This document shows positions 53,347-62,599 of a stretch of 64,000 nucleotides of DNA, in pieces. Source of the stretch: Mariniphaga sediminis (GTDB taxonomy: Bacteria; Bacteroidota; Bacteroidia; Bacteroidales; Prolixibacteraceae); the NCBI RefSeq assembly GCF_003573545.1, contig NZ_QWET01000019.1:1-64000 (forward strand), written 5' to 3'. The notes under the pieces were generated by a model that saw only the letters and a list, made by a program, of their open reading frames with translations, did no database searches and had not been told where the DNA came from. The position numbers were made by a program, and so were the translations under genes. How positions within the stretch are numbered: the stretch's first letter is position 1; every line of letters begins with the position of its first letter.

Positions 53347-53901
53347 TTAATTGAATGAAAATATCTCCTTCCCTTTTAGCAGTTCACGTAATTTACTTTT
53401 CGCCCTTGACAGCTGGGTGCGCGATGCAGAGTTGCTAATACCCAGTATCTGACCTATTTCTTCGTGGTCGTATCCTTCGATGAGGAAGAGGCTTAATACT
53501 GTGCGGTATCCGTCAGGTAAACTTCGAATCGCCTTTTTTATGGACTCTACATTAACTTCTCCTACGTTTTCATTATCGTCGGACAGTTTCAAGGTGCGCT
53601 CGCTCACTTCCTCAAACCTCACACGTTTTTTTTTCAAATGATCCAAAGAACGGTTTATCACAATTTTTTTCAGCCACGCGCCGAAGCTTACTTCCCCTTT
53701 GTAGGTGTCTATTTTTCTGAACGCTTTCAGAAATGCTTCCTGCATAATGTCTTCGGCCTCTGCTTCTTCGTTCACAATCCTCAGGCTCACACTGTACATT
53801 GGTTTATAATATAACTTGTACAACTGGAATTGTGCTTCCCGGTTTCCCTTCCGACACAAATCGATGAGCTCCTGATGAATATTTTTGTACTGCGTTTCCA
53901 A
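53347..53901 (-). CDS. ECF RNA polymerase sigma factor
   Basis: ECF sigma factor of 184 aa. Region 2 (about 20-95) has FQLYKLYYKPMYSVSLRIV and AEDIMQEAFLKAFRKIDTYKG; region 4 (about 115-175) has AIRSLPDGYRTVLSLFLIEG and the HTH HEEIGQILGISNSASRTQLSR. First gene of a three-gene minus-strand operon (sigma, membrane partner, DUF4097-like protein). It differs in region 4 from the ECF factor at 35546, so it is a separate system. No clear TAnnTTTG box precedes it, compatible with ECF autoregulation. Confidence 0.95.
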   Translation of the reverse strand: METQYKNIHQELIDLCRKGNREAQFQLYKLYYKPMYSVSLRIVNEEAEAEDIMQEAFLKAFRKIDTYKGEVSFGAWLKKIVINRSLDHLKKKRVRFEEVSERTLKLSDDNENVGEVNVESIKKAIRSLPDGYRTVLSLFLIEGYDHEEIGQILGISNSASRTQLSRAKSKLRELLKGKEIFSFN

Positions 53902-53975
53902 TTTGTTTTAGTTCCGGTTCAATGACGATGGTATTTTACGATTGTTGCATTATAAGTGATTATTTTTTTATACGA

Positions 53976-54188
53976 CTATTTATTCCCAAAAGAGAGAAGC
54001 AGATGAATGTCTTCTTGTTGGGGGAGTTGATTCATTAAAATGGTGTGTGAACCATCCGGTTCGGCTGTTGAGATAACCAATGGATTAGCATGCGAAAGAT
54101 TTTTGTATGCTATGGTTTTGATGGCACAGGCAGGGGAGCCTGTATTTTCAGGAATGGCGGGTTTGATCAAAACGAAAGATATTTTCAT
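53976..54188 (-). pseudogene. Remnant of a TrmJ/TrmH-type RNA methyltransferase gene
   Basis: A 70-codon frame reads MKISFVLIKPAIPENTGSPA..AIKT, then LSHANP and GSHTIL. This is the N-terminal pattern of SpoU/TrmJ RNA methyltransferases (VEP-x-x-PENIGA..A..AMKT, L..VNP, AHGSxxIL), but with changes at the normally fixed GAAAR region and a stop after about 70 codons, where the family has 160-250. The rest of the fold, including the SAM knot, is missing from the flanks. It is best read as a truncated, decayed copy. The 337-bp gap 53902-54238 contains nothing else. Confidence 0.55.
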
Positions 54189-54238
54189 AAGTTTTTTAGA
54201 AAACAGGTTCCAAAAAATGCAACAATTTCCCGGCTCAG

Positions 54239-54937
54239 CTACTTTAGCGAGTTGTAGTACTGAACCAGTTCTTTCAGTGTCTCAGGTTTATTGGGTCTCA
54301 CTTTATTATTTTTGATAAAGGAGGCCACGTCTTTTTTGTGATCGGAGAGAGCAATTTCCAAATCTTTCTTACCAGCCACCAGCAAAGCAGGCTTTTTCCC
54401 TATTCTGATATAATACTCGTCTGCTCTTCTGGAGAATTTTGGCGGTTGGGCATCCTGGTAGCCACCCGGTTTCTTCGCTTCTTCAAACTCTACGGAAAGA
54501 CGGGAATACAAGGTTGCATAGCCCTTCTCTAATACCACAAAAAAACCGTACTTCATTTTTTTTACATGCAGATAGGGGATATACTCAAATTGGTATTCTC
54601 CAAATTCTATTTTTTCTACGATTTCAGGAGTGGCCATTGCTTGTACCGGGCCGTCTCCTGAACGAAATTCTATCTGGTCGTTAAAAATATTGTAACGAAG
54701 CAGAATCCCGACAAACTGGGTTTGGGAGGTGGTAAATACCGAACCTTCAATAAAATCATCATTCAGATAAGGCGACCCATCGATATTCTTTTCAGTAAGA
54801 GTTGATCTCCAATTGCCTTTTTTTAAGTTGTACGAGTTATAAAATTCACTGGCTGTTCTTACTTCCCAATTTAACTGAGCAAAAGAGTAAGCCGAAACCC
54901 AAAGAAGAAAGACCGAAATGAACCATAGTCGTTTCAT
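54239..54937 (-). CDS. Hypothetical secreted protein
   Basis: Secreted protein of 232 aa; no family recognised. Signal peptide 1-20 (ends ...AYSFAQ). The rest is predicted beta-rich then helical, with VGILLRYNIFNDQIEFRSGD, a short run EYQFEYIPYLHVKKMKYGF, and a C-terminal segment KPALLVAGKKDLEIALSDHK leading to a helical end PETLKELVQYYNSL. Similar small secreted proteins are common in Bacteroidota and of unknown role. Stands alone, upstream of the rnf operon's 3' end on the same strand. Confidence 0.78.
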   Translation of the reverse strand: MKRLWFISVFLLWVSAYSFAQLNWEVRTASEFYNSYNLKKGNWRSTLTEKNIDGSPYLNDDFIEGSVFTTSQTQFVGILLRYNIFNDQIEFRSGDGPVQAMATPEIVEKIEFGEYQFEYIPYLHVKKMKYGFFVVLEKGYATLYSRLSVEFEEAKKPGGYQDAQPPKFSRRADEYYIRIGKKPALLVAGKKDLEIALSDHKKDVASFIKNNKVRPNKPETLKELVQYYNSLK

Positions 54938-55127
54938 TTTTTGCTGTTTTGAATTGTAAGGCTAAAAGTGGCAATAATTTATGAATTTCAGAAAAAGTTA
55001 TAAACGAATATCAAAACAGAAATATTACCGACTCATCCGTTGGCATGAAAAACGGAGGTTCCAGGAGAAACTGATTTTGAAATTTGGAACGGCCACCGGG
55101 TTGTCCCACGGGGGCCAAGTATTATAT

Positions 55128-55700
55128 TTATACCAGTCCGGAGAATCCCATAAATGCCATGGCCAGAATACCGGCTGCAATTAATGCAATTGGCGTTCCT
55201 TTAAGTCCTTTGGGGACATTCTGTAGTTCGAGGTGTTCCCGGATTCCTGCGAAAATAATAAGCGCCAGTCCAAATCCTACGGCATTGGATACGGCAAAAA
55301 CCACGCCCTCCAACAGGTTAAACTCTTTTTGTATGGTAAGAATGGCCACACCCAAAATCGCACAGTTGGTTGTGATGAGCGGAAGAAAAATTCCAAGCGC
55401 CTGATAAAGGGCCGGACTCACTTTTTTCAGGATAATTTCTACTAGTTGGACCAACGACGCAATGACCAGAATAAAAGCAATGGTTTGCAGGTAGGCCAAT
55501 CCAAAAGGATTGAGAATAGCCGTTTGAATGAGGTAGGTAACAATGGTAGCCAGAACCATTACGAATGCCACAGCACCTGTCATCCCAATAGCAGTGGAGA
55601 GCCGCTTGGAAACCCCCAAAAACGGGCAGATCCCAAGAAACTGCATTAAAACAATATTGTTAACGAGTATGGCTGCAATAACTATTACGAGGTAGTTCAT
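55128..55700 (-). CDS. rnfA: Rnf complex subunit RnfA
   Basis: Integral membrane subunit, 190 aa with six helices, of the ion-translocating ferredoxin:NAD+ oxidoreductase Rnf. [34 protein letters not shown] with the conserved Cys, and [14 protein letters not shown] with the second Cys bind the intramembrane [2Fe-2S] cluster with RnfE. Last gene of the seven-gene operon. Homologous in fold to RnfE directly upstream, 12 bp apart. Confidence 0.97.
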   Translation of the reverse strand: MNYLVIVIAAILVNNIVLMQFLGICPFLGVSKRLSTAIGMTGAVAFVMVLATIVTYLIQTAILNPFGLAYLQTIAFILVIASLVQLVEIILKKVSPALYQALGIFLPLITTNCAILGVAILTIQKEFNLLEGVVFAVSNAVGFGLALIIFAGIREHLELQNVPKGLKGTPIALIAAGILAMAFMGFSGLV

Positions 55701-55712
55701 GATGTATTTCTC

Positions 55713-56297
55713 CTAATCTTTTTTAATCTGGTTAATAAGGGCAATCAGGTAGCCTAAAACGATAAATGCGCCAGGCGCTAAAACAAAAAGCAGGGTGACA
55801 TAATTTTCGGAATAAATGGTAATGTTGAAAAGTTTGCCACTTCCCAGCAACTCCCTGATTCCACCCAGCAGAACAAGTGCGAAACTAAATCCCAGACCAA
55901 TTCCAAGGCCGTCGACCGCAGCAGTAAGCAGGTTGTTTTTCGAAGCAAAAGCTTCAGCGCGGCCCAGTACAATACAGTTTACCACAATAAGTGGAATAAA
56001 CAATCCCAGGCTTTTGTACAGTGCCGGCAGGTAGGCCTGCATTACCAATTGAACCACTGTAACAAATGCGGCAATGATTACGATAAAACTGGGGATACGC
56101 ACTTTATCGGGAATCAGGCTTTTAATTAATGACACTACAATGTTTGACATGAGTAGTACAAAAGTGGTAGCCAAACCCATTCCCAATCCGTTAATGGCGG
56201 ATGACGTCACACCCAGGGTAGGGCACATTCCCAGCAACAACACAAAAACCGGGTTTTCTTTTATAAATCCTTTTGAAAAATTTTTCCACTGATTCAT
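55713..56297 (-). CDS. rnfE: Rnf complex subunit RnfE
   Basis: Integral membrane subunit, 194 aa with six helices. [18 protein letters not shown] and [15 protein letters not shown] carry the two Cys that pair with those of RnfA at the membrane iron-sulfur centre. [12 protein letters not shown] is family-typical. It lies 11 bp after rnfG and 12 bp before rnfA. Sequence is of the RnfE/NqrD type; the neighbourhood (rnfB and rnfC with ferredoxin domains) decides for Rnf over Nqr. Confidence 0.96.
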   Translation of the reverse strand: MNQWKNFSKGFIKENPVFVLLLGMCPTLGVTSSAINGLGMGLATTFVLLMSNIVVSLIKSLIPDKVRIPSFIVIIAAFVTVVQLVMQAYLPALYKSLGLFIPLIVVNCIVLGRAEAFASKNNLLTAAVDGLGIGLGFSFALVLLGGIRELLGSGKLFNITIYSENYVTLLFVLAPGAFIVLGYLIALINQIKKD

Positions 56298-56308
56298 AAG
56301 CTTACTTT

Positions 56309-56914
56309 TTAATTTTTCCTCGATTCAGAGGGTAGTTCCACTTTTTGATATGCTTCAAACGCCCGCACCAATGCATCAAGAAAAGCACGGGAGGTAATGG
56401 TAGATGCCGTTATCGCATCAATGTCCCCGCCATCTTTAGAAACTTCAAATTTATACGACTGCGGATTTTTTCCAACCACATTCTGGTTGGGTTTATCCAC
56501 GTTGCGGAACCATACATCCATTTTTGAACCCAGACCGGGTGTCTCCGCATGTTCCAGTACTTCATATCCCGATATATTTCCTGCATTGTCTATTCCCGTC
56601 ATAATGGAGATAAAACCGCTAAAACCTTTGTTGGTAAAAGTTTTTACGGCAACTCCCACTAATTCTCCATTTTTGTATGCAGGGAAAAATTCAATGCTAT
56701 CCCCGGATGATTCGGCTGCAACTTTATAGGAATCACCCAGTTCTCCAAACTCAGGCAATACCTTTTCAATGGCTTCACTTTGCGCTTTCAGTTTAGAGAG
56801 TTCAATGGCTTCTTTTGTCAAGTTGTAAACAAAACCAAGCGCAGTGGCTGCAATAAATGTCACTGCAAAAAGCGTTACAACCATGTTAATAAATGTCGAT
56901 TCACGTTTTGCCAT
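56309..56914 (-). CDS. rnfG: Rnf complex subunit RnfG
   Basis: Membrane-anchored flavoprotein subunit of 201 aa: one N-terminal helix (about 9-30, [20 protein letters not shown]) and a periplasmic FMN-binding domain. The covalent FMN site, normally S/T-G-A-T, reads ITASTITS with the Thr at about residue 170, so flavinylation is expected. [19 protein letters not shown] and [12 protein letters not shown] are conserved. It lies 2 bp after rnfD. Confidence 0.95.
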   Translation of the reverse strand: MAKRESTFINMVVTLFAVTFIAATALGFVYNLTKEAIELSKLKAQSEAIEKVLPEFGELGDSYKVAAESSGDSIEFFPAYKNGELVGVAVKTFTNKGFSGFISIMTGIDNAGNISGYEVLEHAETPGLGSKMDVWFRNVDKPNQNVVGKNPQSYKFEVSKDGGDIDAITASTITSRAFLDALVRAFEAYQKVELPSESRKN

Positions 56915-56916
56915 AA

Positions 56917-57897
56917 CTAATTTCCTCCAAAGCGTTTTGGTTTTATATAAGTATTTATGAGCGGTGTAAACGCGTTCATAATCAGGATGGCAAATGAAAT
57001 ACCTTCCGGATACGCCCCAAAGAGGCGAATGCTGATGGTAATAACTCCAATTCCGACCCCGTAAATAATCTGTCCTTTCGGAGTCATGGGGGAAGTGACC
57101 ATGTCGGTTGCCATAAAAATGGCTCCCAGCATTAACCCTCCGGACAGAATATGGTACAATGGATTAATATAGTTCTGCGGATCGACCAGCCAGAAAATTG
57201 CTGCAATAGCAGCCACCGAAACTATCACTGAGACTGGAATATGCCAGGTTATAACTTTTCGAATCAACATATACAAACCACCCACAATAAGAAAGAGCGC
57301 TGAAATTTCTCCCAGTGACCCGCCGATGTTTCCGAGCAACATGTCGGTTGCTGAAGGCAAGTCCTTTGAAATTTGTGCAATCGGCGTCCCGTTTACCAAT
57401 CCTTCTTTTATAATACCCAGAGGAGTCGCGGTAGTCAGTGCATCTGTAGCGCTTTGCCTTGTCGCAGGCCAGGAGGTCATTTGTACGGGGAAGGAAATCA
57501 GCAGAAAGACCCTGCCCACCAGCGCAGGATTAAAAATATTGCCTCCAAGGCCACCAAAAGACAGTTTCCCAATACCAATGGCCGCAAGCGCCCCGATAAC
57601 TATTATCCACCAGGGAATACCGGATGGAACGTTAAATGCCAGAAGAATACCTGTGATCAGTGCCGAACCGTCAGTAATGGAAGGTTTCACTTTCATCAGG
57701 TACTTTTGAATTATATACTCGAATGCAAGGCAAGCGACAATTGCAATAAGCGTAACACGCAGGGCATCGACCCCCAAAACAAATACCGACCATAAAAGCG
57801 CCGGAATCATGGCATAAACCACGCGATACATAATTTTCCGGGTGGTATCGTCGGAATAAATATGTGGAGATGGTGAAACCGTATATAAGTTACTCAT
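56917..57897 (-). CDS. rnfD: Rnf complex subunit RnfD
   Basis: Integral membrane flavoprotein subunit, 326 aa, about 8-10 helices. SPSPHIYSDDTTRKIMYRVV is the start typical of RnfD/NqrB, GKLSFGGLGGNIFNPALVGR the central loop, and DALTTATPLGI carries the Thr that holds covalent FMN. GAIFMATDMVTSPMTPKGQ and the closing helix block complete it. 57 bp separate it from rnfC, the only wide gap in the operon. Confidence 0.96.
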   Translation of the reverse strand: MSNLYTVSPSPHIYSDDTTRKIMYRVVYAMIPALLWSVFVLGVDALRVTLIAIVACLAFEYIIQKYLMKVKPSITDGSALITGILLAFNVPSGIPWWIIVIGALAAIGIGKLSFGGLGGNIFNPALVGRVFLLISFPVQMTSWPATRQSATDALTTATPLGIIKEGLVNGTPIAQISKDLPSATDMLLGNIGGSLGEISALFLIVGGLYMLIRKVITWHIPVSVIVSVAAIAAIFWLVDPQNYINPLYHILSGGLMLGAIFMATDMVTSPMTPKGQIIYGVGIGVITISIRLFGAYPEGISFAILIMNAFTPLINTYIKPKRFGGN

Positions 57898-57954
57898 TAT
57901 CAGTTTAAGATTTCGAGTTTAAAAATTAATCTTTTGTTTTTTCAGACTAACAGT

Positions 57955-59286
57955 TTATTTTTTTCGCGAACGAATGATTTCTCCTACTTTCCCTTTCCCA
58001 AAACGGATGTAATCGAGTAAAGGCCGGCTTGAAGGACAAGTGTAACTACATGAACCACATTCAATACAATCCATGATCTTGTTGTCTTCGGAACGGTCAA
58101 AAATTTGTTTTTCGGCCAGGGTCATCAGCAGGTAAGGTTCCAGGCCCATTGGGCAGGCCGAAACACAGCGGGAACAACGAATACAGGCGATTACCTCCTC
58201 CCGTTTCGATTCTTCTTTTTTCATCAGTAAAATTCCCGAGGTGCCTTTGGTTACAGGCACATCGAGCGAGGCAATTGCACGTCCCATCATGGGCCCGCCG
58301 CTGATTATTTTTCCGGTATCCTCAGGCAGTCCACCAGTGGCCTCTACCAGGGCAGAGGTGGGTGTTCCCATCCGTACCCGGAAATTGGAAGGTTTGGCTA
58401 CTCCTTTTCCGGTAATGGTTACCACGCGTTCAAAAAGTGGCTTATTCTTTTGTATGGCTTCGTAAACGGCGAAGGCAGTTCCAACATTGCTTACCACAGC
58501 ACCAACTGCAATGGGCAGGCCACCCGAGGGAACTTCTCTTCCGGTGACTGCTTTAATCAATTGCTTTTCACCTCCCTGAGGATATTTAACTTTCAGGACA
58601 GCAATGTCGATCCCTTCATATTCTTTTGATTTTTGCGAAAGTAACTGAATGGCATCTGCTTTATTGTTTTCAATGCCTATAACAGCCTTTTCTACATTCA
58701 TTGCTTTCTTCAGCAATTGTATTCCTACCAGGATTTCGTCCGCTTTTTCAAGCATCAACCGGTGGTCGGAAGTGAGGTAGGGTTCGCATTCCACTCCATT
58801 GATTAAAAGGACTTCTGCTTTCATTCCTTTGGGAGGAACGAGTTTTACGTGGGTGGGGAATGTTGCACCACCCAGTCCTACAATTCCAGCTTCCTGTATT
58901 TTTTTGATGATTTCAGCGCCTTCGAGATCGAACTCCTTTTTCAGTTCTTCTGTCCGGTCAATGTCTTCCACCCATTCGTCCCCTTCCACATCAATTAAAA
59001 TGCCTTGTTTCGGATAACCGGAACTGTCGGCCTGGAAATCGACTTTCTTCACTTTTCCGGAAACGGATGAATGGATATTGGTAGAGACAAAACTGCTGCT
59101 TTTGGCAATTATCTGTCCCGTTTTTACCTGGTCGCCGCGCTGGACAACCGGAGTTGCCGGCGCCCCGATATGTTGCGCAACCGGAATAAATACCGATGCG
59201 GGAAGAGGCAACACTTCAATAGGATTGCCGGCTGACAGTTTGTTTTCAGGAGGATGAACCCCTCCCTTTTTGAACGTTTTTAACAT
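57955..59286 (-). CDS. rnfC: Rnf complex subunit RnfC
   Basis: Soluble peripheral subunit, 443 aa, that carries NADH-binding and iron-sulfur sites. N-terminal RnfC barrel-sandwich domain (FKKGGVHPPENK, AKSSSFVSTNIHSSVSGKVK), FMN/NADH region with GLGGATFPTHVKL and GVECEPYLTSDHRLM, SLBB domain, then two [4Fe-4S] motifs CIRCSRCVSACP (about 370) and CIECGSCSYTCP (about 408). No long C-terminal repeats, so it is the short form. Lies 6 bp after rnfB. Confidence 0.97.
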   Translation of the reverse strand: MLKTFKKGGVHPPENKLSAGNPIEVLPLPASVFIPVAQHIGAPATPVVQRGDQVKTGQIIAKSSSFVSTNIHSSVSGKVKKVDFQADSSGYPKQGILIDVEGDEWVEDIDRTEELKKEFDLEGAEIIKKIQEAGIVGLGGATFPTHVKLVPPKGMKAEVLLINGVECEPYLTSDHRLMLEKADEILVGIQLLKKAMNVEKAVIGIENNKADAIQLLSQKSKEYEGIDIAVLKVKYPQGGEKQLIKAVTGREVPSGGLPIAVGAVVSNVGTAFAVYEAIQKNKPLFERVVTITGKGVAKPSNFRVRMGTPTSALVEATGGLPEDTGKIISGGPMMGRAIASLDVPVTKGTSGILLMKKEESKREEVIACIRCSRCVSACPMGLEPYLLMTLAEKQIFDRSEDNKIMDCIECGSCSYTCPSSRPLLDYIRFGKGKVGEIIRSRKK

Positions 59287-59292
59287 TCTTTT

Positions 59293-60159
59293 CTATTTTG
59301 CAGTACGACACTCTTCTTTCTCTTCTACCTTAATTTTCCGGGGTGGAAAATTTTCTTCAATAATGGCATTCGTAGGACAAACCGGAACGCATTTTCGGCA
59401 TAACTTACATTTGTCTGAGTCTATAAATGCCAGGTTGTTTTCAATGGTAATGGCATCAAATTTACATTCCTTTTCACATTTGCCACATCCAATGCAAGCT
59501 ACGCTACAGGCTTTTCGGGCCACCCCGCCTTTGTCCTGGTTGCGGCAGGCAACTACCACTTTTCGTTCTTTAGGGAATTTTTTCCGGAGTTCAATCAGAT
59601 CTTTCGGGCAGGCATCCACACAAGCGCCGCAGGCCACACATTTGTCGTCGATGATTTTGGGAACGCCCAAATCAGAACGTAGTTCAATGGCATCGAAATC
59701 GCAGGCGTCATAGCAGTCGCCGTAACCAAGACACCCCCACTGGCAATCGGTTTCCCCGCTGTAAACGGAAGAGGCAATGGAACATGTGGTAGCCCCGTCG
59801 TATATATTGGTCTTGGGGCGGTGGTCGCATGTGCCGTTACAACGGATGAATGCAACCCTTGCATCTTTCTTTACCGCTTCAAGGCCCAATATCTCGGCTA
59901 CCTTATTCATGGTTTCATTTCCCCCCACCGGGCAGTGGAGATCATTCAAATCGCTTGCTTTTACACAAGCTTCGGCAAAAGCCCGGCAACCTGCATAACC
60001 ACATCCTCCGCAGTTTGAGGCAGGGAGGTTTCCTTCCACTTCGTCTATTCGCGGGTCTTCGTTTACCTTAAATTTCCGGGCAACGAAATAAAGGATGATA
60101 GCGGCGGAGGTTCCAATAGCACTCAATGTTGCTACCGTATATATAACTGTAATACTCAT
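59293..60159 (-). CDS. rnfB: Rnf complex subunit RnfB
   Basis: Ferredoxin-type subunit of 288 aa that accepts electrons from reduced ferredoxin. One N-terminal membrane helix (about 5-25), the [4Fe-4S] domain with CGGCGYAGCRAFAEAC (about 50-66), and a C-terminal polyferredoxin part with CVACGACVDACP, CIGCGKCEKEC and CRKCVPVCP clusters. It starts 3 bp after the stop of the RseC-like gene and is first of the six rnf genes. Confidence 0.97.
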   Translation of the reverse strand: MSITVIYTVATLSAIGTSAAIILYFVARKFKVNEDPRIDEVEGNLPASNCGGCGYAGCRAFAEACVKASDLNDLHCPVGGNETMNKVAEILGLEAVKKDARVAFIRCNGTCDHRPKTNIYDGATTCSIASSVYSGETDCQWGCLGYGDCYDACDFDAIELRSDLGVPKIIDDKCVACGACVDACPKDLIELRKKFPKERKVVVACRNQDKGGVARKACSVACIGCGKCEKECKFDAITIENNLAFIDSDKCKLCRKCVPVCPTNAIIEENFPPRKIKVEEKEECRTAK

Positions 60160-60162
60160 AAC

Positions 60163-60582
60163 CTAACCATTTTCTTCCACTTCGAATTTGAAAACTTTTT
60201 TTAAATAATGGCGAAAAAAATATAATGTTGTATAGTATGGTACCAGTGTTCCAAGTGCAATCAAACCTGCTAAAATCTCATTGTTTGTTCCGAAAAAAGT
60301 AATAATTAGTGTCAGAAATACAATAAGAAAAGGAAGCAGGTATCCGTAAAATAAGGCTTTAAAGCCGGCTGATTCATGAAATAAAACAGTAACTTCCTGC
60401 CCCGTTGAATAGTGCATCCCTTTACTAGGAATTTCAATCTCTTTTTCCTGATAATCGGCTACTGAGCATACCCCGTTTGCGTGGCAGGTTGAGCATGCCG
60501 ACTGGTTTACAATACTCACTATCAGTGAGGAATCTGTTACTCTTTTTACAAAACCCTTATGTCTGATAACTGGATTCGTCAC
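60163..60582 (-). CDS. RseC/MucC family (SoxR-reducing system) protein
   Basis: Membrane protein of 139 aa of the RseC/MucC family. N-terminal cytosolic domain with the cysteine set C-x2-C-x4-C (SACSTCHANGVCSVA, about 28-42), then two membrane helices (about 78-100 and 103-123). In Bacteroidota it heads the rnf operon, as here, and in proteobacteria a relative works with Rnf/Rsx to keep SoxR reduced. Whether it modulates Rnf assembly or redox here is unknown. Lies 105 bp after the Kef-like gene. Confidence 0.93.
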   Translation of the reverse strand: MTNPVIRHKGFVKRVTDSSLIVSIVNQSACSTCHANGVCSVADYQEKEIEIPSKGMHYSTGQEVTVLFHESAGFKALFYGYLLPFLIVFLTLIITFFGTNNEILAGLIALGTLVPYYTTLYFFRHYLKKVFKFEVEENG

Positions 60583-60687
60583 ACCTTCTTTTGCTATTTA
60601 CAGTTTGCAAATTTAGATATTTATTTGAATGCAGACATGTCAAAATTCACTTTTTTCTGTAAAACGTCAATTTAGAAAAGTTCTAAT

Positions 60688-62598
60688 TTATTGTTCTTTT
60701 TGCGATTTTAAAGAAGACTCTGCTTCTTCCCGTATCGATTCCACATCCCATGCGCTGTCGGCTTCATGAATGGAGAAATTTTTCTCTGCCGCCAGTGTTT
60801 CTGAAAGCTGTTCGGAGAATCTTCTGGTCTCCTGAATAAAACGATTTCTATCTTCCAGCCAGTGTTCGTAAAGCTCCATAAATATCTCTTCTTCATGGTG
60901 TTTGAAAAAACGGGCGGATCGGTGCGCTTCATATCTGGCAAATCCAAGATGCTCTAAAGCCCTTGTTCCCAGCTCAAGCCCTGAATTAAACATTTCGCGG
61001 TGTGTGTTTTTTACATTCAGTTTTACAAACTCAAAAGCATGGTAAATATCTTTGGCACGAGCCATAATTTCCACTCCCGGATATTTATTTTTTACGTATT
61101 TGGCTACTTTCAATGCATTGTCGTATTCTGCCATACTCAAAATCAGAAGTCGGGCGTTGGCAATCCCGGCACTTTCGAGTACCTGGGGGCGGGTTACATC
61201 GCCATAATACAATTTAAAGCCGAATGTTCGGAGTACCTTCACATTGGCTGGGTTGTTGTCGATGATGGTTACTTTAAAACCATTGGCCAGCAACAATCGT
61301 CCGACAATGAGACCGAAACGGCCAAAACCTGCAAGAATAATAGGGTTCTCCTGTGCTTCCACCTCGTCAAACTCCAGTTTGTTTTGCCAACGTGCCAAAA
61401 TAGGGCTCACGGCCTTATCATTAAAAAGAAGGAGCAGGGGTGATAAGGCCATTGAAAGAGCAACAACCAACAATAACAGTCCGGCCGTTTTTTCTTCAAA
61501 AAACTGGCTCTGTTTGGAGAATGAAACCAACACAAAAGCAAATTCGCTGGATTGGGCAAGTAAAAAGGCAAACAGGAATTCATATCCTTTCTTCAACCGA
61601 AAGAAACGACCCAAAAACAGTAATACTAAAAACTTTAACAAAACAAGCAGTAAAACATACCCTATTATTCTGAACGGATCTTCAATTAATAGCATAAAAT
61701 TGATGCTTGCACCTACCGAAATAAAGAACAGGCCTAACAGGAGCCCCTTGAACGGATCGATAGTCGTTTCAAGTTCGTGCCGGTATTCACTGTCTGCGAG
61801 TACCACTCCGGCCACAAAAGTTCCGAGTGCTGGCGATAATCCAATGGCATCCATTGCCAGTGCAATACCAATTACAAGCAAGAGGGCCATTGCTGTAAAA
61901 ACTTCATGCAGGTTCGTTTCAGCGATAAAACGAAAAAGATATTTGGCTAAAAACCTCCCTAAAAAAATAATTGCTGCGATGGTTGCCACAATAATAAGCA
62001 ACTGCAACCAACCGGACAAAGCCGCTACACCGGTCATTTCATCGAGATGAGATCCGGTAAGAGTAGCAGGACCGTTGAGGGCGGCAAGTAAAGGAATAAT
62101 AGCCAGCACAGGCACCACCATAATATCCTGGAAAAGAAGTACGGAGAAAGCAGATTTCCCGGCAACATTCCGCAGTAACCCTTTCTCTGTAAGCGTTTGC
62201 AGGACAATAGCTGTAGATGACAAGGCCAGAATGAGCCCGATGCCGACAGATTTGTTCAATTGGAATCCAAACAACAGGGCTGTTATGGCAATGACAATCG
62301 AAGTAATTAAAACCTGTAAGCCGCCCAACCCGAAAATTGATTTTCGCATTTTCCAAAGTAAGGCCGGTTCCAGTTCCAGCCCGATAACAAAGAGCATCAG
62401 TACTACTCCAAACTCGGCAAAATGCATTAGATCATCGGCTTCCTGCCCAACCAGTCCAAAAACGAATGGCCCGATAATAATTCCTGCAAGTAAATAGCCT
62501 AACACCGAAACCATCCCCAACTTTTTGGCAAGAGGAACCGAAATGACCGCGGCCAGAAGGTAAATTAATGCCTGAAAGAAAAAATCCTGGTTGTGCAT
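60688..62598 (-). CDS. Monovalent cation:proton antiporter, KefB/KefC-like
   Basis: Inner-membrane CPA2-type antiporter of 636 aa, likely potassium/proton efflux. About 12-13 helices (residues 1-390) with LGYLLAGIIIGPFVFGLVG and the ion-path DAIGLSPALGTFVAGVVLADSEYRHELE. A TrkA-N/RCK nucleotide-binding domain (about 405-520; ILAGFGRFGLIVGRLL, IIDNNP) follows, then a helical C-terminal tail (about 540-636). KefC-type gating by glutathione or nucleotide is possible. It begins one base after the stop of a KefF-like oxidoreductase, the usual KefF-KefC arrangement. Confidence 0.94.
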   Translation of the reverse strand: MHNQDFFFQALIYLLAAVISVPLAKKLGMVSVLGYLLAGIIIGPFVFGLVGQEADDLMHFAEFGVVLMLFVIGLELEPALLWKMRKSIFGLGGLQVLITSIVIAITALLFGFQLNKSVGIGLILALSSTAIVLQTLTEKGLLRNVAGKSAFSVLLFQDIMVVPVLAIIPLLAALNGPATLTGSHLDEMTGVAALSGWLQLLIIVATIAAIIFLGRFLAKYLFRFIAETNLHEVFTAMALLLVIGIALAMDAIGLSPALGTFVAGVVLADSEYRHELETTIDPFKGLLLGLFFISVGASINFMLLIEDPFRIIGYVLLLVLLKFLVLLFLGRFFRLKKGYEFLFAFLLAQSSEFAFVLVSFSKQSQFFEEKTAGLLLLVVALSMALSPLLLLFNDKAVSPILARWQNKLEFDEVEAQENPIILAGFGRFGLIVGRLLLANGFKVTIIDNNPANVKVLRTFGFKLYYGDVTRPQVLESAGIANARLLILSMAEYDNALKVAKYVKNKYPGVEIMARAKDIYHAFEFVKLNVKNTHREMFNSGLELGTRALEHLGFARYEAHRSARFFKHHEEEIFMELYEHWLEDRNRFIQETRRFSEQLSETLAAEKNFSIHEADSAWDVESIREEAESSLKSQKEQ

Positions 62599-62599
62599 A

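Noticed and set aside
54040-54315. 91-aa + strand frame opposite the methyltransferase remnant
   Set aside because: The opposite strand carries recognisable SpoU-type motifs, while this frame has none.
61244-62050. 268-aa open frame on the + strand opposite the Kef-like antiporter
   Set aside because: Antisense to a membrane protein gene; low-complexity Ser/Asn/Thr-rich composition from reverse hydrophobic codons.
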